Shown here piece by piece: positions 22,684-32,860 of a stretch of DNA of 64,000 bases; the stretch's first letter is position 1, and every line of letters begins with the position of its first letter. The DNA is from Elgaria multicarinata webbii (taxonomy: Eukaryota; Chordata; Lepidosauria; Squamata; Anguidae), in contig NC_086173.1 of NCBI RefSeq assembly GCF_023053635.1, positions 135,503,197-135,567,196 of the forward strand. Reading direction: 5' to 3'. The notes beneath the pieces were generated by a model. The model worked only from the letters and a program-made list of their open reading frames with translations. It ran no database searches and had not been told where the DNA came from. The position numbers and the translations under genes are program-made.

Positions 22684-24550
22684 GGGCCGTGTCTACAACA
22701 ACCAGTTATCCTGGGGTCACCTTGAGATCGTCCCTGTGCATCCAACTGACCCACAGGTGATCCCAGGGTCAACCAGGGATGAGCACTCAGTTGTTCTGGG
22801 ACAAAATAAAATCAGATAAAATCTCTCGGATAAGAGCCAATTTAGATGCCGTCGTTATAACAGAAGCTGAAGTGTCCAGCAACTCTGTGGGTAGGATTAC
22901 ACTGGATCAGTTCCAGTTGGTGAGTACTGATGATGTGGACAAGCTGCTTGGACGAGTAAGGAAGACAACTTGTCCTCTAGATCCCTGGTCGCCCAGGGAG
23001 GAGATGCAGTTAGACTACAACTACAACATATTATTAATGCATCTCTCAGGGAGGGGAGTTTTCCACCATGTTTAAAAGAAGCAGTGGTATGGCCGCTTCT
23101 CAAAAAGCCCTCCCTGGACCCCCTGGACCTTAATAATTACAAACCAGTATCAAATCTTCCATTTTTGGGCAAGGTGATTGAGAGGGCAGTTGCCGTCCAA
23201 CTCCAAGCAGTCTTGGATGATACAGATTTTCTAGACCTATTTCAAACCGGCTTTAGGGTAGGATACGGAGTTGAGACAGCTATGGTCGCCTTAGTGGACA
23301 ATCTCCGCATGTGTATTGACAGGGGGAGTGTGTCCCTGCTGGTGCTTTTGGACCTTTCAGCGGCTTTCGATACCATTGACCATGGTATCCTTCTAGAACG
23401 CCTGAGGGATTTGGGAATTGGGGGCATTGTGCTCCGGTGGTTCCGGTCCTACCTCTCAGGTAGATTTCAGATGGTGAAGCTTAGGGATAGTTGCTCCTCA
23501 AAAAAGGAGCTGTTGTATGGCGTACCATAAGGTGCCATCCTTTCCCCAATGCTGTTTAACATCTACATGAAACTGCTGGGAGAGATCATCCGGAGGCATG
23601 GGGCGGGGTGCTATCAGTATGCTGATGACACCCAAATATATTTCTCTATGCCTTCAATAACAGCATCAGCTAAGGATAGTGTGTCTCTTCTGGAGGCGGT
23701 AATGGGCTGGATGAGGAAAAACAAACTGAAGCTGAATCCAGACAAAACGGAGGTGCTTGCTGTCAAGGGCTCTGACCTAGTTTTGGAGGTGTGTCAGCCA
23801 GTTCTGGATGGGGCTACACTCCCCCTGAAAGACTGTGTTCGCAGTTTGCGGGTGCTCCTGGATCCGTCGCTCCAAATGACAGCTCAGATAGATGCGACAG
23901 CCAGGAGTGCCTACTATCAGCTTTGGCTGATACGCCAGCTGCGCCCCTTCTTAGAGTCAGAAGACCTAAAGACAGTAGTGCACGCGCTGGTAACCTCAAG
24001 GCTTGACTTCTGCAATGCGCTCTACATAGGGCTACCATTGTACCTAGTTCGGAAACTTCAACTAGTTCAAAATATGGCAGCCAGGTTGGTCACCGGTACA
24101 TCTAGGGGTGAGCATATTACCCCAACATTAAAATCACTTCGCTGGCTGCCAATTAGTTTCCGGGCAAAGTACAAAGTGTTGGCCATTACCTTTAAAGCCC
24201 TAAATGGTTTGGGTCCAGGTTATCTGCGGGATCGCCTTCTCCCATACAGTCCGCCCCGCACACTCAGGTCCTCGGGGGTGAACTTACTTCCGTCAGCTAA
24301 AACTAGGCTAACATCAGTTTCCCAGAGGACCTTTTCTTCTGTCGCCCCCAGATTGTGGAATGGCCTGCCGGAGGAGATTCATAAAATTAACTCTGTGTGA
24401 TTTTAAGGCAGCTTTAAAGACTAGCCTTTTCCGGCAGGCCTATCCAGATCAATGTAAAATCAAGAATTTTTAAGATGTATTGATTCCTGTTCTAATGTTG
24501 TTCCCCGCCTCAATCCAAAGGGAGAGGCGGGTAAGAAATAAATAAATAAA

Positions 24551-24591
<41 letters not shown>

Positions 24592-25018
24592 CTGGGACTG
24601 GGTTTTCCACAGTTTTCCCAGGACAACCCCGAGGTCTGTGGGCGGTGTGGTGGTCGCTCCTGGGGTCGTCCACCTCCCCGTGAGTAGCGGGGCTCACCAA
24701 ATGGGCATGGAGCTCTGCAGGGGCAGTCTGTGCCAATCGGTGGGAGGGGGGACACTTTCACCATTCCTGGGATGACTCGGTGGTTTCTGGTGCTGATTTT
24801 TCTGTTTTGTTTTTAACTTACTTTTGGCACCGTGTCATGCCCATGCAATTGCGCAACGGTTCCTTCTTTTAAACAACAACACTGCACTGGAACATCCCTC
24901 TTCACTTCCAGGATGATGTACTGGCATTTGGACCCTGGGGGACGATCCCAGAAGCTAGAAAGCCCAAGATCCTCCCCCTCCCACATCCCAGAAGGACTGT
25001 AGGTATAGATTAGGCCCT
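22684..25018. mobile_element. hAT-like element split by an L2 insertion
   Basis: The left end gggccgtgtctaca and right end tgtaggtatagattaggccct are roughly inverted. Inside, cctggggtcaccttgagatcg and tcctggggtcgtccacctcc repeat a family D-like core (cf. 12513-12653). An L2 LINE (22803-24590) sits inside, flanked by a duplicated TCTGGGAC. The remaining host element is about 0.55 kb, with no transposase. Confidence 0.5.
22803..24590 (+). mobile_element. L2-clade LINE, 5'-truncated, reverse transcriptase
   Basis: An 8-bp target-site duplication TCTGGGAC (22795-22802 and 24591-24598) bounds it exactly. It encodes the C-terminal half of an L2 ORF2: [35 protein letters not shown], then the catalytic YQYADDTQ, MRKNKLKLNPDKTEVL, LDFCNALYIGLP, and RLWNGLPEEI near the end. 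Three lesions are visible: a frameshift near 22975, a stop at 23528-23530 where the family has the Q of PQG, and a frameshift near 24390 before the terminal DFKAALKTSLFRQAY. The 3' end is a GAGGCGGGTAAGAAATAAATAAATAA-like tail running into (ATT)n, broken here into shorter units. The endonuclease is missing. Inactive, but young enough for most of the frame to survive. Confidence 0.92.
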
Positions 25019-25317
25019 AGTATAAGTAAGCTTTATGCAGTCCTATGAGACAGATACGGCTTAGAATTCTTGACACCCCATCATTTCTGATTCTATGAAA
25101 TGGGTTGATTCTATGAAATGAATTTTTGGCAGTATTTATCTTCCTGGGTCATTTTCAATATGAGCAACGCAGTACAAGGGTAGACATATACATTCTACAT
25201 GGATCAGAAAGCAACGTTGTCATTTTTTCAGAGCTATTTTTAATACTGAATTCTCTGCCACAAGCTCATTACATAGACCTTTGACCCAGAGCGCTTTGGC
25301 TATGGTGCGGTATAAAA
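25019..25317. other. no gene recognised
   Basis: Short unassigned stretch. Near 25290 the phrase gagcgctttggctatggtgcggtata is an L2-type SINE tail running into the CATA repeat. Confidence 0.45.
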
Positions 25318-25350
25318 TTTAATACATACATACATACATACATACATAAA
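25318..25350. repeat. (CATA)n microsatellite
   Basis: About six catacata units following an L2-type tail (gcggtataaaattt). Confidence 0.85.
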
Positions 25351-25499
25351 GTCCCTGTCCCTCAGCCTAGGCTTCCTATTCACAGTGAGACAGCCATTAT
25401 TAGAATTACTCTGATAGTCCATGTAAAGTGCTTTGAATCATTGAAATGCACTACATAAGTGCTAATTATTTTTATTAGTTCCAAATCTCATTCTCATTT

Positions 25500-25690
25500 C
25501 AAAGCACTTCACATGCACTATCAAGCTTTAATCCTCACGGCAACTCTGTCAGGTAAGCCGGTATTATTGCAGATGGGTGGGGAGGGCTTTCAGCAGCTTG
25601 CCTAAATCCACCTACTGCGCTTATGGCAGAGGTAAGATTTGAACCAGGGCCTTCTGGATTCGTGACTCTTAGCCACAACACTATGCTAAA
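25500..25690 (-). mobile_element. MIR-like SINE, antisense
   Basis: On the minus strand it reads taaga.. tcacgaatccagaaggccc, gttcaaatcttacctctgcc, and later gttgccgtgaggatta, the order of a MIR/CORE-SINE. On the plus strand the core appears as aatcctcacggcaactctgtcaggtaa and the end as agccacaacactatgct. Degraded, so probably old. Confidence 0.6.
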
Positions 25691-27811
25691 TAACCAAGTG
25701 TACATGTCTGACCTTTATTTTTATACAAAATATAAAGTGCAAGACTTAGTAGTTTTCAGTGCTTTTGAAATAATAAATTAGGTGAGTCTTTGAACGAAGA
25801 TGATTGACAGTGTGTCTGGACCTCTTTTGCAGCTTTATCAGTCACTCATATAAAGAAATATCACTAAGATAAAGAAAGCACAATGCAAAGTTCTCAGTAA
25901 GTGATACAATACCCTTGGGAAGCTTAACCAAATACATCCAGACTATAATCAGTGTTTTGGAAGGGGTGTAGTCAGGTTGGTTCATACTTGGATGGGAATG
26001 CTTAATGTGTGGGTGTTCTGGAACACTATTGCTGATTACCATCAAACATTTCTCTACATTAGATCACTGCTGCTAACTCCTAAAGTTATGCTTCTTCATC
26101 ATTTTATTCATGTAGAAGTGGATCCAGATTTATGCTGGATCATCTGCGTTTGCAAAAGTGGACTTCTCCACCCTCTGAAAATACTACACCGAGAACCAGC
26201 AGATACTGCTGAATGGGTCAGCTGTGGTGTGAAGGGGACAGGGGATCTAAACAAAAAATTGGCAGAGGGACCTTCCAGAAGCAAAGCTCTACTTCTTGTG
26301 GAAGAACTTCCTCCTGTGGAGGGTAGGTCATGGATCCAGCCCTCATTATCTATTTTCAGCATTTTTACCGTGCTCTTCAGCTGAGAATGCTACCAGAGCA
26401 GCTTACAGCTCTGTTTGTTTGTTTGTTTTTACAGGTACTGCCCCTGCCCTTATGCACACAGTCTAAAAGACATGACACAAAAGGGGGGAAGTGAAGGGGG
26501 AAAAGCAAACAGGCTCCAGTTCTTGAAATGAGCAGCTGTGATGGAAACAGTTCAGGTAGACTGATGGAATAGCTGTCAGTTTGGTGACAGTTGGAGAGAG
26601 CCAAAGGCAGCTGGTCTCTCAGCAGAGCTGATAGAATCACCCTGTTTCCCTTCTCACCCTCTGTTGCAGCCTGATGGAACAGCTGCAGCTATGAGATCTT
26701 TTGAACTTAATGACATTTTGAACCTAATCCTGCATAAAGGCCTTTTTAGCAAATGTATGGAGGAGCAATGTCAGTTGTATATAGTATGCGGTTGGGCATC
26801 TCCTAACCAAAAGGAGACAACAATGTGTTAAAAAAAATTGGGAAACTATAATTATGTTAAAACTGCACATGGGAGGAAATAATTAAAACACAATAAAAGC
26901 ATGACAGTAGGAATTCATTATGGTTACAAATAATTGTATAATGCCATAAACAAAAGCAATATCTAAGGAAATCATATTCATGCATCACTGTTCAATTTTT
27001 GGAAGTAGTTTCTTATTTCATTGTGATAAAAGTATTCTGGAAAAATTCTTATGCTAAGGTTGATGTCAATTCTTAGGGACAAGAGCTTGTTGACCCAGTT
27101 GCCTGTTTCTGGACGCTGTCTCCCACTGGCCAACGTTTAATTTAGTGTCATTTTGTTATGTTTATTCTTGATATATGACCATGACTCTTTTGCACAGTCC
27201 CAGTACCTTAGTTGTTCACCTCTTAAAGCCAAAAAACAGCTGTCCTTTTTATATGTAGAAGTAGATGGAGGAGACTAGAGTTTTGATCTAAATCACACAC
27301 ACACACACCAGGCTGTGTGGGTGGGGCCGTTAGTACTTGTATGATGCCAATGTTTTTAACCTTGACGGGCTAATAGCAGCTTCTGGGGGGCAAACTGAGA
27401 TTGGTAAAACAGAAATGTGGGGTGGGATTAAACATTCCTCTCCCACAGCAATCATCCCTCCTTGACTGCCTTAAAATAATCACCATGTCTGTTTTTATCC
27501 TGAGGCTCTCTCCATTGGGAATTCCTTATCTGAGATTGTTGTTTCCATTCTTTTCAGGCCCAAATCAACAGATCACCACTGTGTTGCATTTTCTCCTCTC
27601 CTGCAACCATAATCCATATCAATTAATCATGAAATTTAAAGCAGGGGGCAAATGTTTCCTCATATATTGTATAAATTCATTACAAGCACCAATATCTTAC
27701 ATGCACAGTGCTGGCATTATAACATTTAGGACACACTCCCTGCACTCTGTTACCTGTTGGAAAACCGTCAGTAGGATTTCTATAGGAATAACTATGCTCT
27801 ACACTAGAGCA
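25691..27811. other. no gene recognised; one repeat-like patch
   Basis: At 26380-26560 tacaggtactgcccctgccc ... cagtctaaaagacatgacac resembles a dispersed lizard repeat of unclear class. The rest, including open frames at 25977-26384 and 27401-27913, shows no domain or splice structure. A short CA run lies at about 27296-27309. Confidence 0.4.
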
Positions 27812-27945
27812 GAAGATAGATCTCCAGATGTTTTGGACTTCATTTCCCAGAACCCTTGTCAACATTGCCAACCCTTGTCAACATTGCCAATGGTCAGGAA
27901 TGTTGGGAGTTGAACTCCAAAACACCTGGAGATCTACTTTCAGAT
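27812..27945. repeat. palindromic MITE (family F relative)
   Basis: The arms agatctccagatgttttgga and ttggagttcaac...cacctggagatct pair, around a gccaatggtcaggaatg core. Inside, the phrase cccttgtcaacattgccaa is duplicated in tandem. Confidence 0.65.
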
Positions 27946-27964
27946 CATCCCTGTCTATGCATTA

Positions 27965-28030
27965 AGGGGGTGATCCTCTGCATGTTTAGACAGAAAATGT
28001 CCTACAATTCCTAGCATAATGCTAAAGTGT
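27965..28030. repeat. partial palindromic element (family B)
   Basis: gatcctctgcatgtttagac followed by agaaaatgtcctacaattcc is the left half of the family B palindrome. Confidence 0.6.
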
Positions 28031-28145
28031 GGTCGTCCACTTGCAGTGGACTAGTGCAGCTGAGGAGAGGTTATGGAGTAGACCTTAATATCAGCAGTAT
28101 TAAACTTTAAACGTAAGCCTATAATAACTTTTGGTATGTGTGTTT

Positions 28146-28146
<1 letters not shown>

Positions 28147-28180
<34 letters not shown>

Positions 28181-28240
28181 TACATTTCTAGACCACTCCA
28201 TCGCAAAAGCTCTCTGTGTGTGTGTGTGTGTGTGTGTGTC
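28147..28240. repeat. (ATT)n and (TG)n microsatellites
   Basis: About 11 ATT units at 28147-28180, and about 12 TG units at 28216-28239 after a short spacer. Confidence 0.9.
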
Positions 28241-28648
28241 TCCACCTATAAAGCAGAAAGTATGTGTGTGTATGATATATGTCTGGAAATGTTTACCCAC
28301 TCCCAGATGAGTTAGAAACTTGAAATTTGGCATACTGATAGGTCTGGTTGTACAATGTACCAGAACAACCTATAACACAGAATTTGGGGTTCTAAGTATT
28401 TTTTTAAAAAAATAATAAAAACCAAGGCAGTTGGAGAAAGTCAAGAAGAGGGAGGAAAGTGGTGGCTGAATTAGGACTGAGAAATAGTGACCTGGTTTGC
28501 TAACCCACGCTTTATTTTAAATCAGCCACTCTACATGCCAGTACTACATCCCCCAGCATGCCTTCGGCAAACTCTTCTCTAATCCTTCAAGTGTTAAATA
28601 CTTAAAAATTGTGTAAGAGGTGCATGTGGAGGTTATAAGAAGAATTCA
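28241..28648. other. no gene recognised
   Basis: Unassigned sequence left of a hAT element. The perfect target-site duplication begins at 28649. Confidence 0.4.
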
Positions 28649-28656
28649 GTTTATAA

Positions 28657-30741
28657 TAGGGATGTGCTCCGCTCCGATTAGAAGCGAAGAATCAGAAGCA
28701 AATTGGCCTGCTCTGCCTTGCCCAGAGGCGGAGTAGAAGCGGACCGGGGACCCGTAGAAGCACGGCGAAGAGAAGCGCCCATACGCGGAGCGCTTCTTTT
28801 CGCAGACCGATCCGATCGCCATTTTGAAAAATTTCACCCATAGGATTGCATTGCGGAAAAGAATAGGGGATAACTGTGTTGTTTTTTAAGCTACCTTTCT
28901 GAAACTTCTTGTGCTTAGAGAGAGTCGTGGCTGGGGGTCATTTTGAGCCTACTCTCAGCTCTCTGCGTGCTGCGGTTCGCTTGCTAGAATTTTTGGAAAA
29001 ATCGGGTAAAACAGCGGGAAAACGTACCTTTTTCGAAGGGCTGAGGGGCAGAGTCAACTCCTGGTATTGATCATATGATCCCAAAGTTGGAGGAGGGGAT
29101 AGGCAAAATGGGTAGCTTGGGATTCTGGGAACTTCTCTTTCTTAGTCTGAATGGACTTTTCCCAGTGTTTTTTAAAACAGTAGCCCCACCAAATGCACAA
29201 ACACAACCTGAAATCATATACTAAGCCAATAATAAGAGATAGAAAACACAGCACTGCTCCCCACCCTAACTTTGGGGAACAACTGAATAGATGTGGTGCA
29301 AGGGGATGAGCTCCCCTAGGGCATGTGGACGTGCCCTGTGCACTCTCCTGTCCTTGGAGGGCCATCAGAGCCCTCCAAAGGTAAATCACTGGAGAGAATG
29401 CCTATCATGAGTTGAAGTGATCGTTTGCTTCTTATTAAAGACTGGTACCTAGACAGGACTAGTCAAATTGGCAGATGATTCTCCCTCCCCTTGGGTAAGT
29501 CCACTCCCCTCTTACTGGTAAAAGACAGATATAGCCTTTTAAAAAAAATTCTTCTTGTTTATTCAGCAACACTGCTGCTTTTAATTCCACCCCTTCTTTG
29601 TTTATTTATTTATTTATCTATTCCATTTTATATGCATTACTGGCTTTGAAACTATCCTTGGCTCACTTCCTTGTGCCCCCAGAAATGTCTGCTGCCTGCC
29701 TGCCTGCCTTCCCTCCCTCCTCCCCTGCCCACCTCGCAGGGATGGTTTTTGTGTATCTTGCTTTGACTCAGGGGAGAAGTCCTTCCTGCGCTCAAGTTCC
29801 AAATCAATTTTTCAAGTGTGGAAGAAGATTCATATTTTGGTTTATCTCTACTCCCCAATTCATGGCATGTTGGGATTTCCTTTGAAATGGGCCCATTGAG
29901 CTGTCTGCAGATACTGGGGTGTCCGACTTTCATAAATTCCCCAAAAATCCGGGGATGATGGGATTGGCTTGAAACTTGGTGTCCATGTGGACACATGGGT
30001 AAGCTGTCATGGGACCGAAGGTGAGGTTTCTGACATGCAAATTGATGTAGTTGTAAAATGGGACTTGATTTGGGGTGAGTTAAAAGGTTTAAGCCCTGCC
30101 AAAAATCAGGGGATGATGGGATTGCCTTGAGTCTTGGCATGCATGTGTATCCCTGGATAAGCTATCATGGTGCTGAGTTTGAGGTTTCTAACGTGCAAAT
30201 TGATGGAGCTATCGAAAGGGGTGTGAATGGGGTGCCCGATTTTCAAAAATTCCCCAAAAATCGGGATGATTGGATTGGCTTGAAACTTGGTGTGCGTGTG
30301 TATGAGGTGTGTATGAGGTGTCATGGTGCCAAACTTGAGGTTTCTAACTTTAACAGAAAAAAAGTTGTATACTTTTTTAGCTTTCAATGCAAGCCTATTC
30401 TGACACCATGTAGTATTTATGGTTTCATATATCTGAAGAACTTCCTACAGCCAGCATATGAAGAATAACCTTTATTTCAAGTGAGTCACGATACATACAA
30501 AAACTGCCTCTCCCATGTCAGGTGAATGCATTTATGCAAATCACTAAAACACTCACTCAAGTCAATTAACCCAATCAGCACACAATCATTACAGGGGGGG
30601 GGAACGGAGCTCCAATCCGGATCCGGAGCTCCGCAGCGGAGCGGAGCGGACATGGGTGAAGCGGAGGCAGAGCAAAGCGGCCCGATCCGCAAATCGCGGA
30701 TCTGGAAGAGAAGCGGAGCGGGGGGGCCGTGCACACCCCTA
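28657..30741. mobile_element. non-autonomous hAT-like transposon, 2.09 kb
   Basis: A perfect 8-bp target-site duplication GTTTATAA flanks it (28649-28656 and 30742-30749). The left end TAGGGATGTGC and right end GCACACCCCTA are inverted. The subterminal regions at both ends are rich in gctccgctcc / gcggagcgg motifs in opposite orientation (to about 28800 and from about 30600). I found no transposase domain in any frame. The interior holds a three-unit tandem array at 29920-30360. Its intact ends and perfect duplication suggest a fairly recent insertion. Confidence 0.88.
29920..30360. repeat. three-unit tandem array inside the hAT element
   Basis: Each unit carries, in order, attccccaaaaatc (or a variant), ggatgatgggattggcttga, nacttggtgtnCatgtg, a cat-gg-gctgtcatgg block, gaggtttct, and (except the last) gcaaattgatg. 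Units start near 29935, 30099 and 30247, so spacing is about 150-165 bases. Copies differ at many sites, so the array is old relative to the element or was inherited from its source. Confidence 0.75.
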
Positions 30742-30749
30742 GTTTATAA

Positions 30750-31124
30750 GAATAAACACAGCCCTACAAGATATGTACAAGAAGAATTTCTGATCTATGA
30801 CTTATTTGACTTCCATAAACAATTGCCAAGTCAAAGTTATCTTGTATTCATGAAAACACGACAGAAAATATGAACACCAGGGTTGGTCAAATAAGCATAA
30901 AATGGTCTATCAAAACTGAATTTTTAGAAAATAAAGTGCAACTAAGCAAAAAAACCAGTTTCCACAGTACCAATACAGATTGTCTCCAGTCCCCAAAAGA
31001 AATGATAGTATCAGCATAGATTTTTAAGTGCACAACTGAAAACTTAGTGAAATTATATAAAACATGAAATTTGGTTGAAATAGAATGTTTCATTTTAATA
31101 AAAAGCAGTCCAATTAGCTCAAAT
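30750..31124. other. no gene recognised
   Basis: AT-rich, unassigned sequence between the hAT element and the duplicated MCT segment. Confidence 0.4.
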
Positions 31125-31276
31125 TAATTTCATGAATGATATGTACAGATTTTCTTATGCACTCTGAAGAATCTACTAGAAGAAATAGGTTTTTTGTTCA
31201 ATCAGTGTTTGAGTTGTGGAGAATTCATTCTTCCACTATATTGGGTGGGGTGGGGGGACAGTTTCATCTCACTCAC

Positions 31277-31493
31277 CTCCTCCGTAGGTTGTGGCGCACA
31301 TAATAGAAGACACCCAGGCAATCTGGCCATAGGAGATGTTATAAACACTCTGGAGTTCTTTGTAGTAGATTGTGAAAGCTTTAGGGAAAGAGTAAGCGAA
31401 TCCAACAGAGATGGATGCTCCAAACACGACTACCCATCCCCATCTACCATCAGGAGGGACGTAGCCCAAGTCCGTGTTCCCTCGAGGAGACAT
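31277..31493 (-). CDS. MCT (SLC16A1/SLC16A7-like) first coding exon, copy 2
   Basis: The minus-strand exon runs 31513 to 31277 (acceptor TTTCCTGCAG, ATG at 31493, donor GGAG|GTGAGT). The coding part is 217 nt, the same length and end phase as copy 1, and about 45 of 72 residues match copy 1 by my count. It starts MSPRGNTDLGYVPPDGRWGW: the second Gly of the MCT signature is Arg here. TM1 keeps GFAYSFPK with Lys38, and the end reads [15 protein letters not shown]. No stop or shift is present, so it looks usable. It lies on the same strand as copy 1 and 18 kb upstream, and I see no downstream exon between them. It may be a separate paralogue interrupted here, or an alternative first coding exon spliced to the same downstream exons as copy 1. 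Confidence 0.85.
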
Positions 31494-31609
31494 GGTGGAA
31501 TTCTGTCTCACACCTGCAGGAAACTAGGAAGAGATACAAGAAGAGAAAACCCAAGTGAAAAGCTGTGTTTGTGTAGCGCTCTCAGACCTTTATACCAGTG
31601 TTTATAGAA

Positions 31610-31617
31610 CTTTTATA
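31610..31617 (-). promoter_or_regulatory. TATA-like motif upstream of MCT exon copy 2
   Basis: TATAAAAG on the minus strand, 117 bases upstream of the ATG. The identical motif at a similar distance is kept in copy 3 (45402-45409). It could mark a proximal promoter that would make the splice acceptor unnecessary, or it could be chance in AT-rich DNA. Confidence 0.3.
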
Positions 31618-31904
31618 CAGTCATATAAAACTGGTAATTTTTGCAATACTTAAAGGCAGATCTCTCCAGCCCAAGTCCAACATCCCATCCACTGCTCCAT
31701 ACTGGCTCTCTCATGGCAGGCATTTACAAATTAAGTCTTATGACAAGGACAGCACTGAAATGACTTTTCAGCAAGAAAAATCACTTTGTACTCCAGTGTC
31801 TTTTCTCATTGTACTCCAGTGTCCTTTCCCATTGGAGTTAAACCATTTAAAGAACAGAAAGCAAAGAGTAGGAATAAACTAACACTTCTCACAATGGAAG
31901 GATG

Positions 31905-32490
31905 TAAAAAGTGAGGTGCCCCAATATTGGAACAAGTGCTCTTTTAACATGAGCGTAAATGATCTGGACTTAGGGGTGAGTAGTGTGCTGGCTACATTTG
32001 CTCACATACCAAACCATCTAGTGTGATTAAAACAAAACAAGGCATAGCAAAGAGCTCCAAAAGGATCTTATGTGAACCACCCAGAGAGCTTCAGCTATGG
32101 GGCGGTATACAAATGAAATAAATAAATATCTCTCCAAACTGGGGAAATGGGCATTAAAATAGCAAGTGTGGTTCAATGTAAGAAAAAGAATGCACATCTG
32201 GTTGGGGTGAAGAATCCTAATTTCACATATATGCCAATGTGGTCTGAGCTGGCGGAAATTGATGAGGAAAGGGATTTGGGGAGGTAGTGCGTAGTGTTGA
32301 TCAGTGTGCAGCTGGTCGGGAAAAGGGAAATTCCATGTTGGGCACTATGATGAAAGGAACTGCCAATATTGCAATGCCTCGCCACAAATCTATAATTCAT
32401 ACACACTTTGAATACTATGTTCTGTGCAGTTGTTATGAGAAGAAGGCAAATCTGCTCCTTGACCCAGATGTGGAGCCTCAACATACAAGC
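31905..32490 (+). mobile_element. CR1 LINE reverse-transcriptase fragment
   Basis: Plus-strand translation in broken frames gives LFNMSVNDL (cf. CR1 LFNIFINDL), then KNPNFTYMP, SELAEIDEERDLG, and KGTANIAMPRHKSIIHTHFEY, all diagnostic of the CR1 reverse-transcriptase thumb region. Frames are broken by several shifts and a SINE-tail insertion at 32068-32130. Its left part is shared with the inverted duplicate at about 44150-44340, so the CR1 was there before the duplication. Confidence 0.8.
32068..32130 (+). mobile_element. L2-type 3' tail inserted in CR1
   Basis: gaaccacccagagagcttc, agctatggggcggtata and aaataaataaata form the terminal hairpin and tail shared by L2 LINEs and the SINEs they mobilise. 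It interrupts the CR1 frame. Confidence 0.75.
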
Positions 32491-32609
32491 CAAAGGTAGA
32501 AGAGGAAGGCTCTAACCTGATTTCTTTAAGCACAGAATTATATGATCTGTGCATACCAGAGAAGTTCCTTTCAGCTTTTTTATTTTCAATGAACCCTTTC
32601 CAGGAGGTT

Positions 32610-32860
32610 GTCTGTACAGTTTATTTGCCCCGTGGTGGCTGCATGGTGGCGCTGCGTCAGTTATAGGCCATTACTGCCAACTCACAGCCACTGCAAGGCT
32701 TTCCCCCGAAGCTCTGCTTTTAAAATCATGGACTTACCCAACTTTTTCCCTTGAGGTGAGGTCACCATGGTCCTTCCACCATGTGACCTCACTTTAGTGT
32801 CAAGCTGGGGGCATTCCCAGGCAAATGCGACTGCTGATAGGTTGCCAGAAGCCTGGAAGA
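32610..32860. repeat. unclassified dispersed repeat (family G)
   Basis: Second copy of the block at 21190-21530: gcgctgcgtcagttatagg, ttgaggtgaggtcaccatgg, ccttccaccatgtgacctc and gttgccagaagcc in the same order. Confidence 0.45.

Larger units (their letters stand above)
31125..32045 (-). repeat. segmental duplication, copy containing MCT exon 2nd copy
   Basis: Read on the minus strand, this block matches 44150-45860 (+) through the intron start, exon, acceptor, upstream TATA-like motif, half a SINE, a doubled 'actccagtgtc' phrase and a CR1 fragment. By eye roughly nine in ten bases agree outside gaps. The other copy is longer because it keeps about 770 bases between the SINE half and the exon-proximal region. 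Confidence 0.85.

Noticed and set aside
27401-27913. 170-codon open frame (+)
   Set aside because: It runs into a recognised palindromic MITE at its 3' end and has no domain; probably chance.
29920-30360. CRISPR-like or satellite array
   Set aside because: Only three diverged units inside a hAT element; eukaryotic context; no regular spacers.
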